A DNA stretch of 64,000 bases from Clostridiaceae bacterium (GTDB taxonomy: Bacteria > Bacillota > Clostridia > Saccharofermentanales > DTU023): assembly GCA_012841015.1 (NCBI GenBank), contig DUVN01000028.1, positions 1 to 64,000 on the forward strand. Direction: 5' to 3'. Positions 1 through 8,879 of this stretch are shown here, in pieces. The notes under the pieces are model-generated. The model had not been told where the DNA came from and ran no database searches. It saw nothing but the letters and a program-made list of their open reading frames with translations. Within the stretch, counting starts at the first letter, position 1, and the number at the start of each line of letters is the position of its first letter. A program made the translations under genes and the position numbers.

Positions 1-711
1 AAAAAATGCGACACGTGGAAACAGGTTGCTTCTTTTAGAAGGGTAAAGAGAGCAGATCGGACATACTGTGCACTACCCTTGTACAGTTTTTTAGTTCTAA
101 TTAAAAAATTGCACTGGGGGGTAGTTTGCGAAGCTAAGTTGTGCGGAACATCCGTTACACTAGGTCTATCCCATCAGTTAGTTGACACAACAATTAGCAA
201 TAGCGACATTTTTTCTGGCAAGATCGAAAAACTGTACTCGTGGGGGCGTGTATGCATCACTCACTTGGAAATGTGTTGATGTGTCTTACTTTATTGTCTG
301 CTATTTGCTGAGATGGCAAGGGGGCAAGGGGTTACGACGACGGGCGGCTGCGGATCTGTATTGCTTAATTGGCAGAGTGCTGCAACTCATTGTTGAATTC
401 CGCACTTCAAGCGTTGATTTCTGTTGCGCTTGGCATGGCCGATTCGAAATTTTGTGGGCTCTAGGCGCAGTATCTGATTGTTGGCTGTGGTTAATTGTTC
501 GCTTCCTTGTCAGCTAGTTAGCGTGGCTGGGAAATTATCTTAGAATGACGACTGGCGGAATGTTTCCGCTTAGTCGTCGTTTTGTGAATGTATTGAACAA
601 CGATGTTCGACCGATGCTTATCAGGCAGGTGCGTGTACCTCGCGAAGTCGTTAACTCTCTACGAGACTGGAGAAGATGCAAGGTGACGAAAGGCGAGCCG
701 ACGTGCAAGCG
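1..711. other. gene-poor left end, no supported gene
   Basis: No reading frame here has both a plausible start with a ribosome binding site and a recognisable product. The two longest open frames, at 79-279 and 182-517 on the plus strand, overlap out of frame. They encode Cys- and Trp-rich peptides unlike neighbouring proteins. No tRNA, tmRNA, RNase P or SRP RNA signature was found. The stretch holds a terminator-like hairpin (547-583) and a short duplicate of the end of the neighbouring tetR gene (651-680). It may be decayed sequence. Confidence 0.6.
547..583 (+). terminator. terminator-like hairpin
   Basis: The arms GACGACT (547-553) and AGTCGTC (572-578) enclose a second paired block, GCGGAA/TTCCGC. 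The hairpin is followed by GTTTT. The T-tract is only four bases, so this is a modest intrinsic-terminator candidate for plus-strand transcription from the left end of the window or beyond. No gene that it serves is visible. Confidence 0.5.
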
Positions 712-1278
712 TTAACTTTCAACAAGACCGGAGAAGATTGCTTTAAGCATGAGAGTTGCCATTTCTTCTACAGTAAACTGACGACTCCCTCGATCGTACC
801 AGTAGCGGACGGTTTCATAGAAAATTCCGCATAGTATATCTGTCTTGTAGTCAACAATACTCTCCTTTTCTCTTAACTCTAAGGGGAGGTGTTTTAAGAT
901 GAGGCGTTTCAGCGTTATTTTTAGCTTAGACTGGAACGACAAACTTCCTGCGGCGCCCAAAAGAAATCCAAGTTTTTTACCGATGTTTTGGTCGAACTGT
1001 GTAAATATTTCCAGAATTTCACGGCTATTTTTCGAGACAGTTGCTTCTCTTAATTTTTCGAAACTTTCTTCTGAGGGGAGTAGCTCGTCTTCTATCTGTT
1101 GATGTAAATCGTCGATATCTAAAAAATACGCATAAAATGTTCCTCGGTTATACCCTGCTCGGTCCGTGATCATTTTCACGGTCATCCTGTTCACCGTATC
1201 GGAGCTGTAGAGTTCCCAATAGGCATCCATGATGTTTCGTCTCGTTTGTGCTGTTACCTCAGGTTGTTTCCTTGCCAT
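712..1278 (-). CDS. TetR/AcrR family transcriptional regulator
   Basis: This 188-residue protein has the TetR layout. The N-terminal helix-turn-helix lies at about residues 10-55, with the motif MITDRAGYNRGTFYAYF giving the recognition helix. A helical ligand/dimerisation domain follows. The start ATG is preceded by AAGGAG at a good distance. The gene diverges from the ftsH-like protease. The 179-bp gap holds a strong promoter for the protease and several inverted repeats that could be its operators, so local control of both genes is likely but inferred. The ligand cannot be predicted. A 30-bp copy of the 3' end of the gene lies 61 bp beyond its stop. Confidence 0.88.
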   Translation of the reverse strand: MARKQPEVTAQTRRNIMDAYWELYSSDTVNRMTVKMITDRAGYNRGTFYAYFLDIDDLHQQIEDELLPSEESFEKLREATVSKNSREILEIFTQFDQNIGKKLGFLLGAAGSLSFQSKLKITLKRLILKHLPLELREKESIVDYKTDILCGIFYETVRYWYDRGSRQFTVEEMATLMLKAIFSGLVES

Positions 1279-1309
1279 TTTTCACCTGCTCCTTAATTAG
1301 TCATCAATC

Positions 1310-1332
1310 CAACAAAAGCCCTCGTTTTGTTG
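1310..1332. promoter_or_regulatory. inverted repeat, possible TetR operator
   Basis: CAACAAAA (1310-1317) and TTTTGTTG (1325-1332) are perfect 8-bp arms separated by 7 bp. The repeat abuts the -35 box of the ftsH promoter on one side and lies 32 bp upstream of the tetR start on the other. That is a typical position for an autoregulatory TetR operator. Function is inferred. Confidence 0.45.
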
Positions 1333-1333
1333 A

Positions 1334-1362
1334 TTGCTAAACGAGTCGTGGCCTTTTATAAT
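1334..1362 (+). promoter_or_regulatory. promoter of the ftsH-like gene
   Basis: TTGCTA (1334-1339) and TATAAT (1357-1362) are spaced by 17 bp, matching a sigma-70/sigma-A promoter. Transcription would start near 1369, giving a leader of roughly 90 nt before the ftsH start. Confidence 0.7.
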
Positions 1363-1373
1363 TTAATCATAAC

Positions 1374-1385
1374 ACAACATGTTGT
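1374..1385. promoter_or_regulatory. 12-bp palindrome at the ftsH transcription start
   Basis: ACAACATGTTGT is a perfect palindrome located 5-16 bp downstream of the predicted transcription start. A repressor bound here would block promoter escape. It shares the CAACA element with the inverted repeat at 1310-1332, so both may bind the neighbouring TetR protein. This is inferred from position and symmetry only. Confidence 0.45.
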
Positions 1386-1457
1386 TGGGTAATGAGCCTT
1401 TGGACATGGAAGTGAAATGATCGATTAGTAAAGGACGATATCTTTTAGGGAGGATAC

Positions 1458-3296
1458 ATGGGAAACGTAGATTCGAACAATCAAAAAAAAAGACCTCGTG
1501 GTCTTTGGTACTATTACGGAATCGTATTGCTCGTTGTTTTAGTTTTTAATTTGATGATCATGCCGATGATTATGTCGCGTCGGGTTGCAACAACTACATA
1601 TACAGAATTTATGGATGCTGTTGAGGCGGGTGAGGTCACGCAAGTTCAGCTTTCAGAAACAGAAATCAGATACTCGATAGAAGAGGACGGTTATGTGAGG
1701 TATTGCAAGACGGGTGTCGTCGATGACCCTCAATTACCGCATATTTTACGAGAGAAGGGGATCACGTATGCCGCTGAGATTCCTGAGACGCCTAATCTAC
1801 TCCTCACTCTTTTGTTGCAGTACGGGCTTCCTATCTTAATTTTTAGTCTGATTGGAAGGAGTATTAGTAGGAATTTAAGAGGGAAGCTTGGTGCCAGCGG
1901 ATTGAGCATACATGGACAAGGAGTCGCTAAGGTTTATGAGCCTGATAAGGATATGAAGTCATTTGAGGATGTTGCAGGTCAGGAAGAAGCGAAAGAATCT
2001 CTACAAGAGATAATTGATTACCTCAATAATCCCAAAAAATATGCTGCGATCGGCGCTACGTGCCCAACGGGGGTTCTTTTGGTGGGACCGCCAGGAACAG
2101 GAAAGACGTTGATGGCTAAAGCCGTTGCTGGTGAAGCGGATGTACCTTTTTTCTCGATATCGGGCTCAGAATTTGTTGAAATGTTTGTCGGGCGAGGGGC
2201 CGCTAAAGTGAGAGAGTTGTTTGAGCAGGCGAGCAAGCAGGCTCCTTGTATCGTTTTTATTGATGAGATTGATACGATCGGTAAGAGGCGAGATTCCCAA
2301 TTTGCCGTCGGGAATGATGAACGCGAGCAGACGTTAAACCAGCTATTGACGGAAATGGACGGTTTTGAAAGCAACAAAGGTGTCATCATTTTAGCAGCGA
2401 CGAACAGGCCAGAAGTTCTGGATCCCGCCCTACTCCGACCTGGGCGTTTCGACCGTCAAGTCCGATTGGAGCTACCTGATTTAAGGGGTAGAGAAGCGAT
2501 TTTGCATGTTCACTTGAAGAGGGTTAAGAAACAGTATGACCTAGACGTTAATCTCGTCGCTCGTATGACGGCAGGGGCATCGGGCGCTCAGCTAGCTAAC
2601 ATTGTGAATGAGGCTGCTTTGCGTGCTGTACGAATGGGGAGAAATGCTGTGACGACAGAAGATTTGACAGAATCAGTCGAGACGATTATTGCCGGCGCAG
2701 AAAAGAAAAATGCCATTCTCTCCGAAGAAGAAAAGCGGATTGTGGCGTATCACGAAATCGGTCATGCTCTCGTAGCGGCAATGCAATCAGGTGCTGCGCC
2801 AGTGCAAAAGATTACGATCGTACCAAGGACTTCCGGTGCGCTCGGTTACACGATGCAAGTTGACGAGGATGAGAAGAGTCTAATCAGTAAAGAGGATGCC
2901 TATCAGAGATTAGAGGTTTTATGCGGGGGAAGAGCCGCTGAAGAAGTCGTCTTTAATGTCGCGACGACAGGTGCCGCCAACGATATTGAGAGGGCAACAG
3001 ATATAGCGAGAAACATGGTGACGCGTTACGGCATGTCTGAAAACTTCGGGATGATGGCACTGGAGACAGGTGGCAACACCTACTTAGGCCATGGCGGGCA
3101 ATCGACATGCTCGCCTGAGACGGCGCGGCTCGTTGACGAAGAAATCAGAGACATCATAGCAAAGGCACATAGACGGGCAACGGCCATCCTCAAAGAGAAT
3201 AGAGAAAAGATGGATGAACTGGCTGACTATTTACTTGAAAAAGAAACGATTACCGGAGAAGAGTTTATGGAAATTCTTGCGAGAGAGGCAGCCTGA
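1458..3296 (+). CDS. ftsH: ATP-dependent zinc metalloprotease FtsH-type
   Basis: This membrane-anchored AAA+ protease of 612 residues degrades misfolded membrane proteins and selected regulators. A first transmembrane helix (about residues 18-40) and a second (about 112-135) bracket a small extracytoplasmic domain. The AAA domain carries Walker A GPPGTGKT (about 210) and Walker B IVFIDEID. The zinc site is HEIGH with its histidines at 432 and 436. GGGAGG precedes the ATG. A divergent TetR gene and operator-like repeats suggest that this copy is inducible, which is unusual for housekeeping ftsH. It may therefore be a second paralogue, but that cannot be judged from this window. Confidence 0.95.
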   Translation: MGNVDSNNQKKRPRGLWYYYGIVLLVVLVFNLMIMPMIMSRRVATTTYTEFMDAVEAGEVTQVQLSETEIRYSIEEDGYVRYCKTGVVDDPQLPHILREKGITYAAEIPETPNLLLTLLLQYGLPILIFSLIGRSISRNLRGKLGASGLSIHGQGVAKVYEPDKDMKSFEDVAGQEEAKESLQEIIDYLNNPKKYAAIGATCPTGVLLVGPPGTGKTLMAKAVAGEADVPFFSISGSEFVEMFVGRGAAKVRELFEQASKQAPCIVFIDEIDTIGKRRDSQFAVGNDEREQTLNQLLTEMDGFESNKGVIILAATNRPEVLDPALLRPGRFDRQVRLELPDLRGREAILHVHLKRVKKQYDLDVNLVARMTAGASGAQLANIVNEAALRAVRMGRNAVTTEDLTESVETIIAGAEKKNAILSEEEKRIVAYHEIGHALVAAMQSGAAPVQKITIVPRTSGALGYTMQVDEDEKSLISKEDAYQRLEVLCGGRAAEEVVFNVATTGAANDIERATDIARNMVTRYGMSENFGMMALETGGNTYLGHGGQSTCSPETARLVDEEIRDIIAKAHRRATAILKENREKMDELADYLLEKETITGEEFMEILAREAA

Positions 3297-3371
3297 TCAC
3301 ATGGGCTCAAAGAAATTTCGTCGTTCAATATACGTGCAATAGATTTTGACATTTCTCTTTTTCCACGATAC

Positions 3372-3407
3372 CGGAAAGCCTGCTGCAAAGCAGGCTTTTC
3401 CGCTTTT
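3372..3407 (+). terminator. terminator after ftsH
   Basis: A long hairpin built from GCCTGCT/AGCAGGC and flanking CGGAAA/TTTTCCG pairs lies about 75 bp after the ftsH stop. It is followed by a short T-rich stretch. This is consistent with an intrinsic terminator. Confidence 0.7.
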
Positions 3408-3490
3408 GTGCGTTATTTTCGTTACTGTGTTGTATGTTTCCTAGTGCAGATGCTCTGACGCCAGTATTTCCGTGTCTTGTGTGCGTTGAA

Positions 3491-3520
3491 TTGACATTGG
3501 ATGACACGTGAACCTATAAT
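3491..3520 (+). promoter_or_regulatory. promoter of ileS
   Basis: TTGACA (3491-3496) and TATAAT (3515-3520) are both consensus, with 18 bp between them. The transcription start is predicted near 3527. The leader before the chosen ileS start is therefore only about 85 nt, too short for a T-box element, and no T-box motif is present. Confidence 0.8.
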
Positions 3521-3613
3521 TACAAGGATGCAGATTTTGAGGTGTCGACGCGTTATGGAATATTTCACGGTATGAGGACGCCTTTATATGATTTAGAGAA
3601 GGAGCAAAGCGCC

Positions 3614-6600
3614 ATGTACGAAAAGGTTGATAGCAGTCTCGATTTTGTCCCCCGAGAACTCGAGGTTCTCTCGTTTTGGAAGGAGAACAGAATATTTGAA
3701 AAATCAGTAGAGATTAGAGAAGGTGCTCCTATATTTTCATTTTATGAAGGTCCCCCAACGGCGAACGGAATGCCACACGCTGGCCATGTGTTTACGCGCG
3801 CGATTAAAGACTTAATTCCTCGTTACAGGACGATGAAAGGGTATCACGTTCCACGCAAGGCAGGCTGGGATACGCACGGATTGCCTGTCGAGCTCGAAGT
3901 CGAAAAACGTCTCGGCCTTGACGGGAAAGAGCAGATTGAGGAGTTCGGTGTCGAGCAGTTTATCCGCGAGTGTAAAGAATCTGTCTGGAAATATAAGACG
4001 GAGTGGGAGGAGATGTCGGAGCGTGTCGGGTTCTGGGCTGATATGGAGAATCCGTACATAACATATGAAAATGATTACATCGAATCGGTCTGGTGGTCGT
4101 TGCGCCAGATTTGGGATAAGGGCCTGATCTATAAGGGCCATAAAGTCGTCCCATATTGTCCGCGCTGTGGGACATCGCTCTCAAGTCACGAAGTAGCACA
4201 AGGTTATCGCGACATTACGGAGCGGTCTGTCTATGTGCGTTTCCGCGACGCGGAGGAGCCAAATACGTATTTTGCTGTCTGGACGACGACACCGTGGACG
4301 CTTCCTTCAAACGTGGCACTCTGTGTCAATGGCGACGAGGAATACGTTCTCTGTGAAGTCGATCATGAAGTTGACGGTACGTCGGGGAACCCACGCTATA
4401 TCATCGCTGAAGCCTTATACAGGCAAGTTTTCGGTGAAGATGCACGCGTTCTGAAGCGCTATCTTGGGCGTGAACTTGTCGGACGTTCGTACATACCGCT
4501 CTATCCGTACGCTGTAGAGACAGTAGAACAGTCAGGTAAACGCGCATTCTATGTCGTTGCTGATCCTTACGTCACCTTGACGGACGGCACTGGGATCGTT
4601 CACATCGCACCGGCTTTTGGTGAGGACGATGCGAGGATCGGGCGTAGAGAGGGGTTGCCGCACGTGCAGCTAGTCGCTGAAGATGGCACGATGACGAAGG
4701 AGGTGACCGATGTAGCCGGCGTCTTCGTTAAGGATGCCGACGATGAACTCGTAGAGATTCTGAGACGCGAGGGGTTGCTGATCGCCGAAGCTGAGATGGA
4801 ACACACATATCCGTTCTGCTGGCGTTGCAAGACGGCGCTTATTTATTACGCACGCCATGCATGGTTTATCGAGATGACTAAGTTGCGTGAAGAACTGCTT
4901 GTTAACAATGATAAAATTAGCTGGTTCCCGGCACATATCGGTCCCGGAAGGTTCGGAAATTACCTTGAAAGTGTCGTCGACTGGTGTCTTTCGCGCGAGC
5001 GATACTGGGGGACGCCGTTACCTGTTTGGGAGTGCGGTGCATGCCATCACCTGCACATGATCGGTTCTATTGAGGAATTGAGATCGATGTCGCCCAACTG
5101 TCCTGAAGAGATTGAGCTCCACAAACCGATGATTGACAAGGTGCACATCTGTTGTCCCAAGTGCGGCAGTCTCATGATGCGCGTTCCCGAAGTGATCGAT
5201 TGTTGGTACGATTCGGGATCGATGCCTTTTGCCCAGTACCATTATCCTTTCGAAAACCGTCATGTTTTTGAGGAGAGTATGCCTGCAGATTTCATCTCTG
5301 AAGCGATTGACCAGACGCGCGGATGGTTTTACAGTTTGCATGCGATCGCCACGTGTCTCTTTGACACGCCCGCCTTCGATCATTGTATCGTGATGGGGCA
5401 CGTTCTCGACAAGGACGGTATAAAAATGTCGAAACACCTCGGTAATGTTGTTGAGCCGAACGACGTTTTAGCGCATGAAGGGGCGGATGCCATTCGCTGG
5501 ATGTTCTATGCAGGTAGTCACCCATGGGTGTCGGTGCGCTTTTCTGTAGCGGCAGTCAATGAGATGAAACGCCGGTTTATGGGGACGTTCTGGAACACGT
5601 ATGCCTTTTTTGTGCTCTACGCTAATATCGATGGTTTTGAGCGACAGGCGTACAGCGAATTTCCTGCAGACGATCACAAAACTGTCATCGATCGCTGGAT
5701 CGAAAGCCGCCTTCACTCACTAATCCATGAAGTTGACACGAAGTTGGAAGCATATGACATTACGACTGCTGCAAGAGCTCTTGAGTCGTTCACTGATGAT
5801 TTGTCGAACTGGTACGTTCGCCGTTCACGAGAGCGGTTCTGGGGAGCGGGACTTGATGAGGACAAGATCACTGCATACATCGTATTGCACGACGTACTCG
5901 TGACGATGGCGCACTTGATCGCGCCATTTACGCCGTTCATGGCGGAAACAGTCTACCAGAATCTCGTTGTCGGACACCTCGAAGGGGCGCCAGAGAGTGT
6001 TCACTTATGCAACTTTCCGTCGGTCGATGAGACGAAAATTGACCGTGCACTCGAAAGGGACATGGGGCGCGTCCTGGAAATCGTCTCGCTCGGGAGAGCT
6101 GCTAGGAACGTGGCGCAGCTCAAAATACGCCAACCTTTAGCAGAGATGATCGTCGTCGGAAGTGAGCCGCTTTCAGATGAATTGACGGAACTCGTGCTCG
6201 ATGAGCTTAACATCAAGGAGATGGTAAATGAAGAGAACAACAGGCGCTTAGTCGATTACTCGTTCAAGCCACAGCTTCGTACACTGGGGCGTCTCATGGG
6301 TGCGAACTTGCCTAAGGGGCGTCAATTGATCGAGGCTTTACCTGGCAGAGCCACGATGGATCGCCTTGAGCGCGATGGTAAGATTGAGCTTGAAGTCGAG
6401 GGAACGGTGTACGACTTGACACGTAAAGACTTCCTCATTGAGGAAGTACCGGCTGCCGGATTCGCGGTCGAGAGTGCTGGTTCTGTGACGGTTGCTCTGA
6501 ATACCGTTCTTACGGAACAGTTGATCGAAGAGGGGCTCATACGCGAAATGGTCAGCAAAATCCAAACGATGCGCCGATCAAGCGATTTTCAAGTAACGGA

Positions 6601-6793
6601 TAGGATTGAGCTCTATATCAAGCGTGACGATTTAGCTGATCTCATCGACCATTATGTTGACGACATCATGGACGAAGTCTTGGCACAGCAAGTTGTCTTC
6701 TTTGAGGACATAACGGAGTTGCCAGAAGATCTCAAAGCTCAGGACTGGGACATCAACGGGCACGATATGACCTTTGCTGTCCGTGTCCCTTAG
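3614..6793 (+). CDS. ileS: isoleucine--tRNA ligase
   Basis: This class I aminoacyl-tRNA synthetase charges tRNA-Ile. At 1059 residues it is longer than the roughly 920-940 residue bacterial type and fits the larger, eukaryote-like IleRS class. The HIGH-like signature is HAGH within GPPTANGMPHAGH, and the second signature is KMSKH. A CPRCG zinc-knuckle sequence and a CP1 editing insertion are visible. I chose ATG 3614 because GAAGGAG sits 9 bases upstream. The frame is open from GTG 3542, but that codon lies about 15 nt from the predicted transcription start and has no ribosome binding site. Larger-type IleRS proteins are often less sensitive to mupirocin; that is family knowledge, not shown here. 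Confidence 0.95.
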   Translation: MYEKVDSSLDFVPRELEVLSFWKENRIFEKSVEIREGAPIFSFYEGPPTANGMPHAGHVFTRAIKDLIPRYRTMKGYHVPRKAGWDTHGLPVELEVEKRLGLDGKEQIEEFGVEQFIRECKESVWKYKTEWEEMSERVGFWADMENPYITYENDYIESVWWSLRQIWDKGLIYKGHKVVPYCPRCGTSLSSHEVAQGYRDITERSVYVRFRDAEEPNTYFAVWTTTPWTLPSNVALCVNGDEEYVLCEVDHEVDGTSGNPRYIIAEALYRQVFGEDARVLKRYLGRELVGRSYIPLYPYAVETVEQSGKRAFYVVADPYVTLTDGTGIVHIAPAFGEDDARIGRREGLPHVQLVAEDGTMTKEVTDVAGVFVKDADDELVEILRREGLLIAEAEMEHTYPFCWRCKTALIYYARHAWFIEMTKLREELLVNNDKISWFPAHIGPGRFGNYLESVVDWCLSRERYWGTPLPVWECGACHHLHMIGSIEELRSMSPNCPEEIELHKPMIDKVHICCPKCGSLMMRVPEVIDCWYDSGSMPFAQYHYPFENRHVFEESMPADFISEAIDQTRGWFYSLHAIATCLFDTPAFDHCIVMGHVLDKDGIKMSKHLGNVVEPNDVLAHEGADAIRWMFYAGSHPWVSVRFSVAAVNEMKRRFMGTFWNTYAFFVLYANIDGFERQAYSEFPADDHKTVIDRWIESRLHSLIHEVDTKLEAYDITTAARALESFTDDLSNWYVRRSRERFWGAGLDEDKITAYIVLHDVLVTMAHLIAPFTPFMAETVYQNLVVGHLEGAPESVHLCNFPSVDETKIDRALERDMGRVLEIVSLGRAARNVAQLKIRQPLAEMIVVGSEPLSDELTELVLDELNIKEMVNEENNRRLVDYSFKPQLRTLGRLMGANLPKGRQLIEALPGRATMDRLERDGKIELEVEGTVYDLTRKDFLIEEVPAAGFAVESAGSVTVALNTVLTEQLIEEGLIREMVSKIQTMRRSSDFQVTDRIELYIKRDDLADLIDHYVDDIMDEVLAQQVVFFEDITELPEDLKAQDWDINGHDMTFAVRVP

Positions 6794-6834
6794 GCTTCAC
6801 CGTGTGCCATCAGGATAAAATAAACAATGGGCGG

Positions 6835-6870
6835 GAGCGGGTTTCCACTTCAGCGGGAATCCGCTCTTTT
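6835..6870 (+). terminator. strong hairpin with T-run between ileS and queT
   Basis: A 12-bp stem with two G-U pairs (arms 6835-6846 and 6855-6866, outer pairs GAGCGG/CCGCTC) is followed by TTTT. It is most simply the ileS terminator. It also lies inside the upstream extension of the queT reading frame. That argues for a later queT start, or for control of queT by attenuation. No preQ1 riboswitch consensus is recognisable in front of it. Confidence 0.65.
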
Positions 6871-6885
6871 CGAGCGCTTACTACA

Positions 6886-7545
6886 TTGATTCAGGGCGCA
6901 TTGATCGCTGCACTTTACCTCGTCCTCACAGTTGCTACATCCTTTATGAGTTTTCAGACGATTCAACTGCGATTGGCGGAGGCTTTGACGGCACTTCCCG
7001 CGCTCTTTCCGTCAGGCATCTTAGGTGTTTTTGCTGGCTGTCTTTTGTCGAATCTATTGAACCCTTCGCCACTCGGCCTAGTCGATGTCATCGCCGGTAG
7101 CGCCACGACACTTTTTGCGGCATATCTGACTTGGATTACGGCGAGGCCTCTTCGACATGAGCTTGCCCGCCGTCTGCGCAATGAGGGAGCTTCGGGTTCG
7201 CTTCAGGGCCACACTCAATCCCTTTACCACTGTCTGCGCGATGAGGGTGCTTCAGAAGCGCCAAAAGAAAATATGGATAATTGTAATCGAGAACACGGGA
7301 GAAAGAGCGTGTTCGTACTCAAGGTGACTGCCCTTTTGCCTTCCGTCATTCTCAATGCACTCGTCGTCGGTTTTTATCTCCCTTTTCTACTCAGTGAGAA
7401 TACACCAAGCATTTGGCTTATCTTCGGAACGATGGGCTCGATCCTTTTATCGCAGGCGCTTGTTGTCTACGGACTTGGTCTACCTCTTATCACTGCACTT
7501 CAGTCGACGCCGTGGGCAAAGCGCATTTACCTTACAGAACGATGA
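6886..7545 (+). CDS. QueT-like transporter (ECF S-component)
   Basis: A hydrophobic protein of the QueT family (PF06177), the substrate-binding component of ECF transporters for queuosine precursors. Family features are the opening helix LIQGALIAALYLVLT, the segment QLRLAEALTALPALFPSGI, and GLVDVIAGSATTLFAA. The usual family is about 160-170 residues. Here a hydrophilic insertion of about 60 residues, containing an internal duplication (7172-7195 and 7232-7255), separates the first four from the last two membrane segments. The frame is open from GTG 6802, but that start spans a terminator hairpin. TTG 6886 is preferred although no clear ribosome binding site precedes either. The stop overlaps the next start by 4 bases. 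Confidence 0.78.
   Translation: MIQGALIAALYLVLTVATSFMSFQTIQLRLAEALTALPALFPSGILGVFAGCLLSNLLNPSPLGLVDVIAGSATTLFAAYLTWITARPLRHELARRLRNEGASGSLQGHTQSLYHCLRDEGASEAPKENMDNCNREHGRKSVFVLKVTALLPSVILNALVVGFYLPFLLSENTPSIWLIFGTMGSILLSQALVVYGLGLPLITALQSTPWAKRIYLTER
7172..7255 (+). repeat. internal direct repeat in the QueT insertion
   Basis: Two 24-bp copies begin at 7172 and 7232, 60 bp apart, differing at three positions. They encode LRNEGAS and LRDEGAS in the cytoplasmic loop. A recent in-frame duplication is the simplest explanation. Confidence 0.7.
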
Positions 7546-8162
7546 TGCACTCGCACTATTTTGATCAAAAACCCGACTCCTCTCATGCGCCGCGTTTGCT
7601 TGACGCTTACTACGAGGGACAGTTATTTCATCTTGTGACAGATCGCGGAGTCTTCTCGAGAAAAAAAATCGATGATGGTACCAATCTTCTCCTTTCAACT
7701 GTGTTGGAACACGAGGTGAACAGGCCGCTCCGAATGCTTGATCTCGGCACAGGGATTGGCGTGATGGCCATTGTACTGGCAAAGCTGCGTCCTTCATTTT
7801 CGGTGACAGGCTCAGACATCAATGAGCGTGCTGTCGTGCTCGCTTCAAAGAATGCTCATCTAAACGGTGTTGAGAATGCTATTTTTTACCAAGCTGACGG
7901 TCTGTCAGCAGATGTCACGCAACGCTACGATTTGATCGTTATGAATCCGCCGATCAGAGCCGGTAAAGAAACAGTATATCGCCTCTTTGCCGAGGCGAGG
8001 GAGAACTTAAGTAAACCGCACGGACGACTATATATCGTGATCCGCGTCAAGCAGGGAGCCGCCTCTGCCGCACGCGAGCTAGCGCGGAAATTTGAACTTG
8101 TCGAGACGATCAACAGAGGCAAGGGGTATCATGTGATCAAGGCAACTGTATCGCGTTTATGA
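7542..8162 (+). CDS. class I SAM-dependent methyltransferase (RsmC-like MTS domain)
   Basis: About 206 residues with an MTS-type methyltransferase fold. The SAM loop is LDLGTGIGVMAIVLA and the acidic strand end is GSDINERAV. The catalytic motif is NPPIRAGK, the NPP(Y/I) motif of N-methyltransferases acting on RNA bases. It resembles the small RsmC/YbxB-like proteins proposed to modify rRNA. I chose ATG 7542, which overlaps the queT stop (translational coupling). The longer frame from 7413 lies wholly inside queT. Specificity is unknown. Confidence 0.85.
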   Translation: MMHSHYFDQKPDSSHAPRLLDAYYEGQLFHLVTDRGVFSRKKIDDGTNLLLSTVLEHEVNRPLRMLDLGTGIGVMAIVLAKLRPSFSVTGSDINERAVVLASKNAHLNGVENAIFYQADGLSADVTQRYDLIVMNPPIRAGKETVYRLFAEARENLSKPHGRLYIVIRVKQGAASAARELARKFELVETINRGKGYHVIKATVSRL

Positions 8163-8268
8163 GGCTGCCATGTCGTAGCGAAGCCTAAGACACAATAGTT
8201 GAAATGCGTATTGCGCACGAATAGGTCGCCATGAGTACGCAAATTGCTGAACAGAAAGGGTGCTTTTT

Positions 8269-8763
8269 ATGATATCTATTTCAGCTATAGGACAGGACAG
8301 TCATCGCTTCATGTCAGAAGAGGAGACGAAGGCGACCGGCATAGCCCTTAAACTAGGCGGCTTGACAATCCCGGGATACCCTGCTCTTGAGGGAAACAGC
8401 GATGCCGATGTCGTGCTCCACGCACTGACGAACGCGATTTCAGGGCTCACCGGCGTGCGTATCTTAGGTGCCGTCGCAGACGAGTTGGTAAAGTACGGTA
8501 TCACGGACAGTAGTGTTTACGTTGAACGGGCACTCAAGGTGCTATGTGGCATGCGCTTAGTGCATCTCTCTTTTTCCATTGAAGCAAAGCGCCCACACTT
8601 AGCAAGCTTCATCGAGCCAATGCGCGAACACATCGCTAACTTGACAGGTCTTTCAGTCGATCACGTCGCCATCACTGCGACATCCGGGGAAGAATTGACA
8701 GCATTCGGTCGAGGCGAAGCGATCCAGTGTTTTTGTATCGCATCGGCTGTGCTCGAATCGTAA
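8269..8763 (+). CDS. IspF-like protein (MECDP synthase family), divergent
   Basis: Related to 2-C-methyl-D-erythritol 2,4-cyclodiphosphate synthase of the MEP isoprenoid pathway. At 164 residues it is close to the family length. The zinc ligands appear conserved: D10 and H12 in GQDSHRF and H51 in NSDADVVLHALTNAISG. Near the C-terminus ITATSGEEL and GRGEAIQC match the family. However, the conserved GDIG...FPD segment after the zinc helix is replaced by RILGAVADELVKYGITD, and a normally conserved Asp after the zinc His is Asn55. It may be a paralogue with a changed role. ATG 8269 is chosen because GAAAGGG lies about 9 bases upstream. No ispD is adjacent. Confidence 0.75.
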   Translation: MISISAIGQDSHRFMSEEETKATGIALKLGGLTIPGYPALEGNSDADVVLHALTNAISGLTGVRILGAVADELVKYGITDSSVYVERALKVLCGMRLVHLSFSIEAKRPHLASFIEPMREHIANLTGLSVDHVAITATSGEELTAFGRGEAIQCFCIASAVLES

Positions 8764-8879
8764 TTGGCATCAATATCTTCCGTATCTTTTTGATTATTAA
8801 ACCGTAAGTGTAAGCATACGTCATTTTTTGTATACAGAACGACAAGTTCAACAAAAGAAGATTCTGCCTTTTTAATTGC

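Noticed and set aside
182..517. Open frame of 111 codons at the left end
   Set aside because: No ribosome binding site, unusual Cys/Trp-rich composition, and no resemblance to a known protein; another frame overlaps it.
3542..3613. GTG 3542 as ileS start
   Set aside because: No ribosome binding site, and it lies only about 15 nt after the predicted transcription start. ATG 3614 has GAAGGAG at correct spacing.
3297..3613. T-box leader for ileS
   Set aside because: The conserved T-box sequence was not found and the leader is only about 85 nt long.
6794..6885. preQ1 riboswitch before the queT-like gene
   Set aside because: A strong hairpin is present, but no preQ1 aptamer consensus could be recognised.
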